Notes under the pieces: model-generated
The model's database searches: none
The model's input: only the letters and a program-made list of their open reading frames with translations
What the model was told of the DNA's origin: nothing
Shown here: piece after piece, positions 34,451 through 42,162 of the stretch
Layout of the letters: each line of letters begins with the position of its first letter
Numbering within the stretch: position 1 is the first letter of the stretch
From: Sphaerisporangium krabiense
GTDB lineage: Bacteria; Actinomycetota; Actinomycetes; Streptosporangiales; Streptosporangiaceae
Direction: 5' to 3'
NCBI RefSeq assembly: GCF_014200435.1
Contig: NZ_JACHBR010000001.1
Span: forward strand, 3,131,501-3,195,500
Length of the DNA stretch: 64,000 bases
Position numbers and translations under genes: made by a program

Positions 34451-36271
34451 ATGACCACGATCCTCGACCAGCAGTTGGTGGCCCACCTCTACGCCCCCAC
34501 CGACGGGCCCGACGCCGGGGCCGCCTACCGGGCGCTGCGGGAGATCTGGCGGTACTGCCGGCTCTCCCTGCACATGAGCGAGCCCATCCCCGGCATCGGA
34601 CTGCCCCACCTGCTCCCGGAAAGCCCGGACTCCTTCCCCACCGGCGGCGAGGTCGCGCTGGCCGCGCAGGAACGCCCCGGCGCCGACTGCCAGGCCGTGC
34701 TGCGCCGCCACCACGACCTGTTCAACCTGTCGATCGCGCTCGCGCCCCCCGAGGCGACCGCTCCCGACGACGGCGACTGGCCCTGGTGGCGCATGCTCGA
34801 CCTGCAGTGGGACGCCGTCCTCGCCCAGCACACGCCGCACCTCGTCGGCGAGGCCCGCCTGTACCTCGCCCGGGTCGGCGACGAGACCGGCGTCCGCGCC
34901 GCCGGCCCCGCGCTCTACGACCACCTCAACGACCTGCTGCCGAAAGCCGCCCGCGGCCGGCCGGGACGGCGCGGGGTCCCCGCCTCCGACGGCCTGGCGC
35001 TGTGGGAGACCGTCCCGGCCCCCGACGAGCGCCCCGCGCGGCGCTTCCTCCTCGCGATCGCGCCCGGCGCCGACCCCGCCGCCAGCGCCTGGGTCTGGTC
35101 GCGCGGCGACACCGCGATCCCCCCGCTGGCCCGCTACCTCCTGCACGCGGCCAAGATCCGGTACGAGCTGCGCGTCTGGCTGCGCGACGGCCAGGCACGG
35201 CAACTGCGGGACACGATCGAACGGCTCGCCACCGAACTGCGCCGGCTCGGCGCGGGCGCCGCCGTCCAGGCCGAGCTGCTCCGGCTGCGCAGGCTGGACG
35301 CCCTCATGCTGCACGCCGACCTGCGCGCCCTGCGCCACACCGTCGACATCGCCGCCGACAACCTCGGGCGGGCCTTCGACCTGTCCGCGCTCGTGGCCCC
35401 GGACGGCCCGTTCGCCGACGACGCCGGCCTCGCCCGCTCCCTCCTGGAACGCCTCGACGACGAACTGGCCTACCTGGCCATGGCCACCGACCGCGCCACC
35501 CACCTGACCGCGCACGACGTCCCCGTCCTCACACCCCCCGCCGCCGCCGTCATCCCCCCGTCCCCGGGCCGCTCGTCCGCGCCGCCGCCGGTGTCCGCCA
35601 CCGGCACGTCAGCGGACGACGTGCCGGCCGTGATCCTCCCGCCCTCGGACCCGTCGGTCGTGACCAAGCCCGAGGCCGCCCAGCCGTCCTCGATCGCCGC
35701 CCGGCCGGTCGTCCCGTCGCTCCCCGGGGTCGCCGACGCCAAGAACGTCTTCGTCGTCCACGGCAGGGACGAGCCGGTCCGCCAGGCCGTCTTCACGTTC
35801 CTGCGCGCCCTGGACCTGCGCCCCCTCCAATGGGAGGACCTGGTCAAGATGACCGGGAAGCCGTCACCCTTCCTCGGCGAGGTCGTCGCCCAGTCCATGC
35901 TCCTCGCCCAGGCCGTCGTCGTCGTGATGACCCCGGAGGACGTCGTCCACCTGCACCCCGACCTGTACGAGCCCCAGGAGTCGTCCGCCGAGGCGCGCCG
36001 CGCCCTCCAGGCCCGCCCCAACGTCCTGCTGGAACTCGGCATGGCCCTCGCCGTCCACCCCGACCGCACGCTGATCATGCTGATCGGCGACCAGCGCCCC
36101 GTCACCGACCTCGGCGGGCGCAACTACGTCCGCGTCACCGGCACGCCCGACTTCCGGGTCAAGATAGCCAACCGCCTCCGCCTGGCGGGCTGCCCCGTCG
36201 ACACCACCGGCACCGACTGGCTGACCGCCGGCGACTTCACCGCCCTCACCGCCCACGACCGCACCCCCTGA
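34451..36271 (+). CDS. CATRA domain protein with C-terminal TIR-like effector
   Basis: A 606-aa protein. The N-terminal CATRA-type region (VAHLYAPTDGPDAGAAYRALRE, WRYCRLSLHMSEPIPGIGLPHLLP) is followed by a helical middle and a Pro/Ser-rich linker (about 370-430). From residue 431 comes a TIR-like nucleotide-hydrolase domain (NVFVVHGRDEPVRQAVFTFLRAL, RPNVLLELGMALAVHP), with the putative catalytic Glu near residue 528. TIR domains of this type cleave NAD+ or make signal nucleotides. The CATRA part presumably senses an invader. ATG at 34451 has only a weak ribosome binding site. Confidence 0.8.
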   Translation: MTTILDQQLVAHLYAPTDGPDAGAAYRALREIWRYCRLSLHMSEPIPGIGLPHLLPESPDSFPTGGEVALAAQERPGADCQAVLRRHHDLFNLSIALAPPEATAPDDGDWPWWRMLDLQWDAVLAQHTPHLVGEARLYLARVGDETGVRAAGPALYDHLNDLLPKAARGRPGRRGVPASDGLALWETVPAPDERPARRFLLAIAPGADPAASAWVWSRGDTAIPPLARYLLHAAKIRYELRVWLRDGQARQLRDTIERLATELRRLGAGAAVQAELLRLRRLDALMLHADLRALRHTVDIAADNLGRAFDLSALVAPDGPFADDAGLARSLLERLDDELAYLAMATDRATHLTAHDVPVLTPPAAAVIPPSPGRSSAPPPVSATGTSADDVPAVILPPSDPSVVTKPEAAQPSSIAARPVVPSLPGVADAKNVFVVHGRDEPVRQAVFTFLRALDLRPLQWEDLVKMTGKPSPFLGEVVAQSMLLAQAVVVVMTPEDVVHLHPDLYEPQESSAEARRALQARPNVLLELGMALAVHPDRTLIMLIGDQRPVTDLGGRNYVRVTGTPDFRVKIANRLRLAGCPVDTTGTDWLTAGDFTALTAHDRTP

Positions 36272-36284
36272 CCGCCGCCCCGTG

Positions 36285-36848
36285 TCAGGGGTCGAAGCGG
36301 CGGGAGCCCTCGAGGGAGCGGCGGTACCGCACTTCTGGGACGACCTCGCCGTCCACATGCCAGGAGAGTTGACCGCCGTCCCAGTGGAAGCCGGCGCGTT
36401 CGTAGAAGCGGCGGGCGCGATGGTTGTCCCTGAGGACCCAGAGGGAGAGCCACGGGTAGCTCGCCGCGTCGGCCCGCGCGACGAGTTCCCGCATCAGCGC
36501 GCGCCCGACTCCGGCGCCGATCACGGGCGGCGCCACGTACAGGGCGTAGATCTCGCCGTGATCGTCCTCGCATCCCTCGTCCCGGCACGGCCCCATGACG
36601 CCCCATCCGACGACCTCGCCGCCGAGCTCGGCCACCAGGTTCTGCACGCGGGCGTCGCCGCCGAAGGAGTCCCTCCGCCGCTCGGCGTCCGCCTCGACGC
36701 TCATCCGGTCCAGGTAGCCGGCCGGGACCAGCCCGGCGTACGCGGCCCTCCACCCGCTGACCCGGACCGTGGAAACGGCGAGGACGTCGTCGGCCGTCAT
36801 GTTCCTGACGGCGGGGCCGTCAGCACGTCCAGCAGTAGACGCTTTCAC
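36285..36848 (-). CDS. GNAT family N-acetyltransferase
   Basis: A 187-aa GNAT protein: VRVSGWRAAYAGLVPAGYL at the N-terminus, EIYALYVAPPVIGAGVGRALM with the acetyl-CoA-binding pattern (Gly-x-Gly), and NHRARRFYERAGFHWDG at the C-terminus. The substrate is unknown. A GTG at 36848 follows GAGGAG at 6 nt. It overlaps the end of the upstream gene by 29 bp and converges on the CATRA-TIR gene with a gap of only 13 bp. Confidence 0.9.
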   Translation of the reverse strand: MKASTAGRADGPAVRNMTADDVLAVSTVRVSGWRAAYAGLVPAGYLDRMSVEADAERRRDSFGGDARVQNLVAELGGEVVGWGVMGPCRDEGCEDDHGEIYALYVAPPVIGAGVGRALMRELVARADAASYPWLSLWVLRDNHRARRFYERAGFHWDGGQLSWHVDGEVVPEVRYRRSLEGSRRFDP

Positions 36849-37248
36849 CAGGGCTCCTCTTCTGGCGGATGAGGTCGGTCACTCGGCGCAGGATGTCCAG
36901 TGCGGTGAACGGATCGAGGGCCAGGCCGTCGCGTGCCTTCTCCTCCGCCCACCATTGTGCGAGTTCGTCCATCCGCGGGTTCGACGCGGCCCCCAGCGCG
37001 CTCACGAGCGCGTCGGACAGGGCGAGGATCACGGCGTCGTTCTCACCGTCTGCGACGATTTCGGGGAGGTCGTCGTCGGCGAGGTCGTCGAACGAGCGTC
37101 CGGTGAGGTGGGACTCCCAGTCCAGCAGCGCCTCCTCGGCGTCGAAGCCGCAGGACGAGGCCGTGGGAAAGGACCGGCGCGGGCCGGAGCCAAGGACGCC
37201 GGCCGCGTTCGGTCGCGTGGTCACGAAGAAATCCACGATCTTGTTCAT
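36820..37248 (-). CDS. Hypothetical protein
   Basis: A 142-aa acidic protein starting MNKIVDFFVTTRPNAAGVL, with EEALLDWESHLTGRSFDDL and a helical C-terminal half ending in VYCWTC. No catalytic motif, signal or membrane segment is visible. ATG at 37248 has GAGGAC upstream. Its overlap with the GNAT gene suggests they form a small operon. Confidence 0.6.
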   Translation of the reverse strand: MNKIVDFFVTTRPNAAGVLGSGPRRSFPTASSCGFDAEEALLDWESHLTGRSFDDLADDDLPEIVADGENDAVILALSDALVSALGAASNPRMDELAQWWAEEKARDGLALDPFTALDILRRVTDLIRQKRSPGESVYCWTC

Positions 37249-37825
37249 GTCCGTCCTCGCCCTCGGCGGCGCGTGTCCGCGTCCGCGTGCCAATTCTCCG
37301 GCAGGTCACGCCAAGGCGGGATCACGGGCAAGAGTGCGAACCGGCCACGAACTCCGGGTGCCGCCGGCCGATGTACGGGTTTTCCCGGATGGTGTTCGAT
37401 CTCCCGGCGTCGAAGTATGGCATTGACCCGGGGGAAGGTCGGCCGTGGTTCTCGGGGCGATGGGAAGCCTGGTTTCCCATCGCCCCGAAAACCCGGTCAG
37501 GATCGCGCGCGAGGCAACGGGCGACCTCGATTATGACGCTCCTATGGCCCACACCCGCCATGTCATCCGAGGTGAACGGCGCGTCGCGGACGCGCGGGGC
37601 GCGGTATCGGTTCGGCGACGTCGTCGCGGGCCGCCAACCCACGGGGGCAGCACCACGTCTACTTACGGGTGGGTACGCACGCCGCGTACCTGTCCAGCAT
37701 GCGAGCACGGCTGATCAGCCCCGCCCACCCCGCGCCGGCGGGGCTGACGGCCCGCTCGGGCGACGACTTCGAGGCATCCCGCGTCACCGCTGGGTATGCC
37801 ACAGGCGAGGCGAAGGGAGTCGCGT
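37249..37825. other. Non-coding region with a long hairpin
   Basis: This 577-bp divergent gap holds no gene I can support. Its main feature is the perfect 15-bp hairpin at 37452-37488. The rest shows no repeats or conserved motifs that I can name. Confidence 0.5.
37452..37488. repeat. Perfect 15-bp inverted repeat
   Basis: TCGGGGCGATGGGAA (37452-37466) and TTCCCATCGCCCCGA (37474-37488) pair without mismatch around the loop GCCTGGT. It sits 200 bp from the left gene start and 340 bp before the right one. There is no T-run, so it is not a clear terminator. Confidence 0.8.
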
Positions 37826-38689
37826 GTGGACGTGGGGGCGGCGGGGGACGGGGCGATCGGGCGGGTCACGACCGTCGTGGTCAGCCGTGACCGTGCCCTG
37901 GCGCTGACGCGGTCGCTGCCCTGCCACGCCGGCCGGGTCGTCCTGGTCGACAACGGCTCCTCCGACGGCACCGCTGAGCTGGTACGGCGCCGGTTCCCGC
38001 ACGTCGAGGTGGTCGAGCTGGACGAGAACCGGGGGGCGACCGCGCGCAACCTCGGCGTCCACCTGGCGCGCACGCCGTACGTGGCCTTCGCCGACGACGA
38101 CTCCTGGTGGGCCCCGGGCGCGCTCGCCCGGGCCGCCGAGGTCTTCGACGCGCACCCCCGGCTGGGGCTGCTCGCGGCCCGCGTGCTGGTCGGTCCGCGC
38201 GAGCGGCCGGACCCGGTCTGCGCGCTGATGGCGGCCTCCCCGCTGCCCGCGGAGCCCGGCATGCCCGGGCCCGGGGTGCTCGGCTTCCTGGCCTGCGGGG
38301 CCGTGGTGCGCAGGGAGGCGTTCCTGGCGTGCGGCGGGTTCGACGACGTCGTCTTCTTCTTCGGCGAGGAGGAACGCCTCGCGGCCGACATGGCGGCGGC
38401 CGGGTGGTGGCTCGCCTACGTCGACGACGTCGTGGCCCACCACCACCCCACGCCCCCGCGCGACCCCGCGGCCCGCCGTGCCCTGGCCACGCGCAACGCG
38501 GTCCTGACCGCCGTCCTGCGCCGCCCGTGGCGGATCGTGGCCCGCAGAACGCTGGCGGCGGCCCTCGGCGACCCCGCCACCCGCCGTGGCCTCCTGGCCG
38601 TGCCGCCCCGCCTGAGCCGGGCGCTGGCCTGCCGCCGCCGCCTGCCCGCGCCCGTCGAGGGGGCGCTGCGGACACTGGAGGGGCTCTAG
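37826..38689 (+). CDS. Family 2 glycosyltransferase
   Basis: A 287-aa GT-A glycosyltransferase: VTTVVVSRDR at the start, VVLVDNGSSDGTAELVRR (nucleotide-binding), ARNLGVHLARTPYVAFADDDSWW (DxD-type metal motif) and FFFGEEERLAADMAAAGWWLAY (catalytic ED pair). It has no membrane helix. Glycosyltransferases of this short kind modify polysaccharides, lipids or small molecules. GTG at 37826 has AAGGGAG 7 nt upstream and is preferred over starts further left. Confidence 0.88.
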   Translation: MDVGAAGDGAIGRVTTVVVSRDRALALTRSLPCHAGRVVLVDNGSSDGTAELVRRRFPHVEVVELDENRGATARNLGVHLARTPYVAFADDDSWWAPGALARAAEVFDAHPRLGLLAARVLVGPRERPDPVCALMAASPLPAEPGMPGPGVLGFLACGAVVRREAFLACGGFDDVVFFFGEEERLAADMAAAGWWLAYVDDVVAHHHPTPPRDPAARRALATRNAVLTAVLRRPWRIVARRTLAAALGDPATRRGLLAVPPRLSRALACRRRLPAPVEGALRTLEGL

Positions 38690-39185
38690 ACGGTCACCGG
38701 GCCGGGGTCGGCGGTATTTGGCTGGGTGTTCTTCTTGTTCGGCGCTTTCCTGGTCCATACCCGTTTCCATAGGCGCAGGACGGAGGGGTTCTCCCAGGTG
38801 GAGGCGTTTCCGTGCTTTGCCGGATATAGGCGGCCGGCGGTAGAAGTTGACGAGAGAAGCCGCTCATTGCAGACTGATGCCAAGTAGTACAGGAGGGGAG
38901 TATCCCTTCGCGGCGGTGTCGCCATCACGGTCATGCTTTCGGGACACCCTGGTAGTTCCCGAAGGACGCATCCCCGGCGCCGCCGGTCCGCGTCTCACCG
39001 ACGCGGGCGGGAGAGACCTGCTGCCATGTATCCGGGACGATCGTCCCTCCGAGAACAACTGAATGGGATCTCGGTCCCGTCTGAGAACCCGGCCAGGGCA
39101 GGGAACTCAGCTTACCGGTGTGTCTACTGGTCGAGCTGAGCCCTGCGTGCCTGCTCGATCGGAGCAGGGACAAGAGGTATGGGTC
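38690..39185. other. Intergenic region with a structured RNA leader
   Basis: This 496-bp gap has lower GC. The left part shows only a minus-strand open frame (38686-38934) with an unusual Lys/Asn-rich end that I do not trust as a gene. The right part (39030-39180) is rich in inverted repeats leading up to the ribosome binding site at 39174. Confidence 0.5.
39034..39168 (+). ncRNA. Candidate structured 5' leader (riboswitch or attenuator-like)
   Basis: Three consecutive inverted repeats precede the small membrane gene: GGGACGATCGTCCC (39034-39047), a 13-bp stem with a 2-nt bulge (GCAGGG-aa-CTCAGCT at 39098-39112 with AGCTGAGCCCTGC at 39134-39146), and CCTGCTC-GATCG-GAGCAGG (39150-39168). The last ends 5 nt before GAGG (39174-39177). 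I could not match it to a known riboswitch class. Confidence 0.4.
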
Positions 39186-39470
39186 ATGGTTTTCTCGCTC
39201 CTCGCCGTGTGGTTGCTGGCCGTCGCGGTGCCCGCCACGACGCTCATGATCGTGGCGATCGTCGCCCTTCGCGGAACGGAACCGGACCAGCGGCCGGAGA
39301 TATTGCGCGCGCTGGCCATTCTCGCGCGGGCGAGCCATCGGCATTTCCCTTTCCTCGGCGGCAAACAGGACGCCGCCCTTCCATTCGCAGACCCCCGGCG
39401 AAATGACGTGTCCGGGAAAGGCGTCACGAGGAATTCGTTCCGCCGTGGGAGGGGTGCGTGTCGGCCCGCG
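39186..39470 (+). CDS. Small membrane protein, 3' end unclear
   Basis: ATG 39186 opens a frame with one or two membrane helices (MVFSLLAVWLLAVAVPATT, LMIVAIVAL) and a basic tail GTEPDQRPEILRALAILARA that is typical of small actinomycete membrane proteins. It lies 8 nt after GAGG and directly behind the structured leader. The frame has no stop before the converging dehydratase gene and stays open on its antisense strand, so I end it arbitrarily at 39470; a frameshift or a truncated 3' end is likely. Confidence 0.35.
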
Positions 39471-40649
39471 TCACGGGAGGGGGGACCGGCGCGCGGTGAT
39501 GAAGTCGGTGTCGAGGGTCATGCCCAGACCGGGGGTGTCCGGGACGGGGACCGTGCCGTCGGGGGAGAGGCGGAGATGGTCGGTGACCACGCCGCGGCTC
39601 AGGGTGCTCTGGGCGACGTTGAACTCGACCCAGTGCGCCTCGGGGAGTGTGGACAGGTAGTGGAGGCTGTAGGCGTGCAGGAGGTCGGTGAGCCAGGAGT
39701 GGGTGACGATCTCGCGGCCCGCGGCGGCGGCCTCGGGGGCGAGGGCCGTCGCGACCGTCAGGCCGCCGCAGCGGGACAGGTCCGGCTGCAGGACGTCCAC
39801 CCGGCCGTCCTGGATGAGGCGGCGGAAGTCCCCCAGCGTGGCCTGCTGTTCGCCCGCGGCGGCGCGCAGCCAGGGGAACTCCCGCTTGGCCTCGGCGTAC
39901 GCCTCCGGGCACTCCGGGTGGGCGAAGTCCTCCACCCAGTACGGGCCGGTCTCGGCCAGCGTCGCGAGCATCGCCCGGGTCTGCGCCGCCGTCCGCGTGC
40001 GGGGACGGCCGGCGTCCTCGACGTACCAGCCGGGGTCGACCATCAGCGTCCGGCCGGGCCCGAGGGCGGCGCGGATCGCGGCCAGGTTCTCGCGGTCGCG
40101 CCCGTGGTCGACACCGAAGCCGCCCCAGCCGAACTTCACCCCGCGAAACCCCAGCTCGGCGTACCGGGACGCGGCGGCGGCGTTGGCGGCGGGCGTGGCG
40201 CGGAACAGCGTCGAGGCGTAGGCGGGGAGCCGGTCGCGGCGGCGCACGCCCAGCAGGCCGGACAGCGGGACGCCCTCGGCCTGGGCACGGATCGACCACA
40301 GGCAGTTGTCCACGGCCGAGATGCAGTGCATGGCCACCCCGCGGCGGCCGTAGTAGGCCGTGGCGATGTACAGCTCGTCCCAGATGCCGCGGATGTCGAG
40401 CGGGTCCCGCCCGACGAGCTGTTCCCCGATCGTGCGGAACCCCAGCGCGCCCATGCCGCGCCCGCTCAGCACGCGCGCGGCGACCGGCCCGAGCGTCTCC
40501 ACGTCGGCCCAGCCCTCGATCCCCTCGTCGGTGGCGACCCGCACGAGCAGCAGCCAATCGCCCTGGTCGGTCGCCTCCTCGCGGTCGTCGCGGGCGCCGT
40601 ACCGCTCGTCGCCGCGCAGCAGGACCGGCGCGACCTCGGTGATCCTCAC
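39471..40649 (-). CDS. Enolase-superfamily (mandelate racemase/muconate lactonising) enzyme
   Basis: A 392-aa enolase-superfamily enzyme with capping domain (VRITEVAPVLLRGDERYG) and a TIM barrel. Metal ligands are suggested by LMVDPGWYV (Asp), WVEDFAHPE (Glu) and AAGEQQATLGDF (Glu); a catalytic His is in EIVTHSWLTD and a Lys in RGVKFGWGGFG. This is the sugar-acid dehydratase-like layout. GTG at 40649 overlaps the PIG-L stop (GTGA). It is the last gene of the catabolic operon. Confidence 0.85.
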   Translation of the reverse strand: MRITEVAPVLLRGDERYGARDDREEATDQGDWLLLVRVATDEGIEGWADVETLGPVAARVLSGRGMGALGFRTIGEQLVGRDPLDIRGIWDELYIATAYYGRRGVAMHCISAVDNCLWSIRAQAEGVPLSGLLGVRRRDRLPAYASTLFRATPAANAAAASRYAELGFRGVKFGWGGFGVDHGRDRENLAAIRAALGPGRTLMVDPGWYVEDAGRPRTRTAAQTRAMLATLAETGPYWVEDFAHPECPEAYAEAKREFPWLRAAAGEQQATLGDFRRLIQDGRVDVLQPDLSRCGGLTVATALAPEAAAAGREIVTHSWLTDLLHAYSLHYLSTLPEAHWVEFNVAQSTLSRGVVTDHLRLSPDGTVPVPDTPGLGMTLDTDFITARRSPLP

Positions 40650-41386
40650 AGGCCGTCCTCCTCGCCGGGGAGCGGGCCGGGCAGGCACGTGGGCCAGGGG
40701 ACGCGCCGCTCGGCCAGGCACGGCCGGAACGCCTCGGCGTACTCCACCATCAGCCGGCCGCCCTGCCGCCGGTCCTCCGCGGCCATCTCGTCGGCGTAGT
40801 CGTGCCCGCGCATCCGCCGCATGACGTCCATCTGGCTGCGGTGCAGCCGGATCAGCCGGGTCTTCTCCGCGTGGTGGTCGGACGAGAGCTGCACGAAGTG
40901 GGTGGCCTCGAACCCGTACCCTTCGCCGGGATGGGTGTAGAAGATGCCCGGCACCCGCTCCAGCGCGGCCACGTCCGGGCGGATCGAGGCGATGGTCGTG
41001 AACAGGGCCGCGTCGGTCACCGCCTTCGCCGTCACCACGTGGTCGTCGTTGTAGTCGCTCGTCCAGTGCGTGAAGACCAGGTCGGCGCGCAGCTCGCGCA
41101 ACGTGGTGATCAGGTCGTGGCGCAGCGCCGCGTCGTCGGCGAGGAAGCCGTCCTCGCGGCCCAGGCAGCGGTACGACGCGCCGAGGCTCGCCGCCACCGA
41201 CCGGATCTCGCGGTCCCGTATCTCCGTCGCGGCGTCGTACCCCACCGCGGTGTCGAAGGCCAGCCCCTTGTCCCCGAGGGTCACGCAGACCAGGGCGAGC
41301 GCGTGCCCGGCCTCGCGCAGCCGGAGCAGGGTGCCGGCGCAGCGCATCTCGTCGTCCTGGTGGGCGAAGACGCACACGACGTTCAT
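40646..41386 (-). CDS. PIG-L family deacetylase
   Basis: A 246-aa LmbE/PIG-L-fold zinc deacetylase. The metal motif AHQDDE (usually AHPDDE) is at residues 8-13 and the third ligand is in SDYNDDHV. Family members remove acetyl groups from GlcNAc-type sugars, mycothiol precursors or antibiotics. It overlaps both neighbours by 4 bp, so the substrate of the pathway is probably N-acetylated. Confidence 0.88.
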   Translation of the reverse strand: MNVVCVFAHQDDEMRCAGTLLRLREAGHALALVCVTLGDKGLAFDTAVGYDAATEIRDREIRSVAASLGASYRCLGREDGFLADDAALRHDLITTLRELRADLVFTHWTSDYNDDHVVTAKAVTDAALFTTIASIRPDVAALERVPGIFYTHPGEGYGFEATHFVQLSSDHHAEKTRLIRLHRSQMDVMRRMRGHDYADEMAAEDRRQGGRLMVEYAEAFRPCLAERRVPWPTCLPGPLPGEEDGL

Positions 41387-42162
41387 GAGAGCTCCCCTCC
41401 GGGAAGTCGCGCCAGGGACGCGGCCAGGCCGCCGTCCACCTCGAGGAACGCGCCGGAGACGTAGGCCGCCTCCGGCGAGGACAGGTACGCCACGGCTCCG
41501 GCCACGTCGGCGGGGGTGCCGAACCGTCCCATGGGCAGCGATCCCGCGACGCGGTCCAGGTGGGCCGGGTCGTACAGGACCTCCTCGCCCCGGGTGCGTA
41601 TCCACCCGGGGACGACGGCGTTGACGCGGATGCCGCGGCCCGTCCACTCGTGCGCCAGGGTGCGGACCACCTGGGCGAGCGCGCCGTGCGCGGCGTTGTA
41701 CCCGAGGCACCCGGCGAAGGGACGGTCGGCGTGCAGCGACCCGATCACGGTCAGCGCCGAGCCCGGTCCGAGGCGGCCGGTCAGCAGCAGCTCGGTGAAC
41801 AGCCCGTACGCGGCGAGCGGTCCGGCGGCGAGGCTGCGCTCGACGCTCGCCCTGCCGAGGGTCTCGGCGGGCGCGTGCTCCTCGTGGGCCACCGCGTGGA
41901 CGACCGCGGTCGCGCGGCCGAGCGGTCGGACGGCCTCGGCCACGGTCGCGCCGAACCCGGGGTCGGTGGCGTCGGCGGACAGCGCCACCGCGCGCCCGCC
42001 CCGCCCGGTCAGGTCGCGGACGGTGTCGCGCGCCCGCGCCGCGTCCAGGTCGACGCAGACCACCACGTCGGCGAAGGCCGCGAGCCGCGCCGCGCAGGCC
42101 CCGCCGATGTCCCCGCCCGCGCCGGTGACGACGGCGACGCGGGCGTCCGTCGTGCTAGTCAC
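41383..42162 (-). CDS. SDR family oxidoreductase with altered active site
   Basis: A 259-aa Rossmann protein with TGAGGDIG (residues 13-20), catalytic Ser in VIGSLH and C-terminal NAVVPGWIRT. The Tyr155 of the Y-x-x-x-K motif is present, but Lys is replaced by His159 (YNAAH), and the NNAG motif reads HAVA. It may still bind NAD(P) but with changed chemistry. GTG at 42162 overlaps the end of the aldolase gene by 8 bp. Confidence 0.82.
   Translation of the reverse strand: MTSTTDARVAVVTGAGGDIGGACAARLAAFADVVVCVDLDAARARDTVRDLTGRGGRAVALSADATDPGFGATVAEAVRPLGRATAVVHAVAHEEHAPAETLGRASVERSLAAGPLAAYGLFTELLLTGRLGPGSALTVIGSLHADRPFAGCLGYNAAHGALAQVVRTLAHEWTGRGIRVNAVVPGWIRTRGEEVLYDPAHLDRVAGSLPMGRFGTPADVAGAVAYLSSPEAAYVSGAFLEVDGGLAASLARLPGGELS

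Noticed and set aside
38686-38934. 82-codon minus-strand frame after the glycosyltransferase
   Set aside because: Lys/Asn-rich end is unusual, but there is no ribosome binding site or family; left as non-coding.
39063-40799. 578-codon plus-strand protein fused to the small membrane segment
   Set aside because: Only the first 60-80 residues look coding; the rest is antisense to the dehydratase gene.
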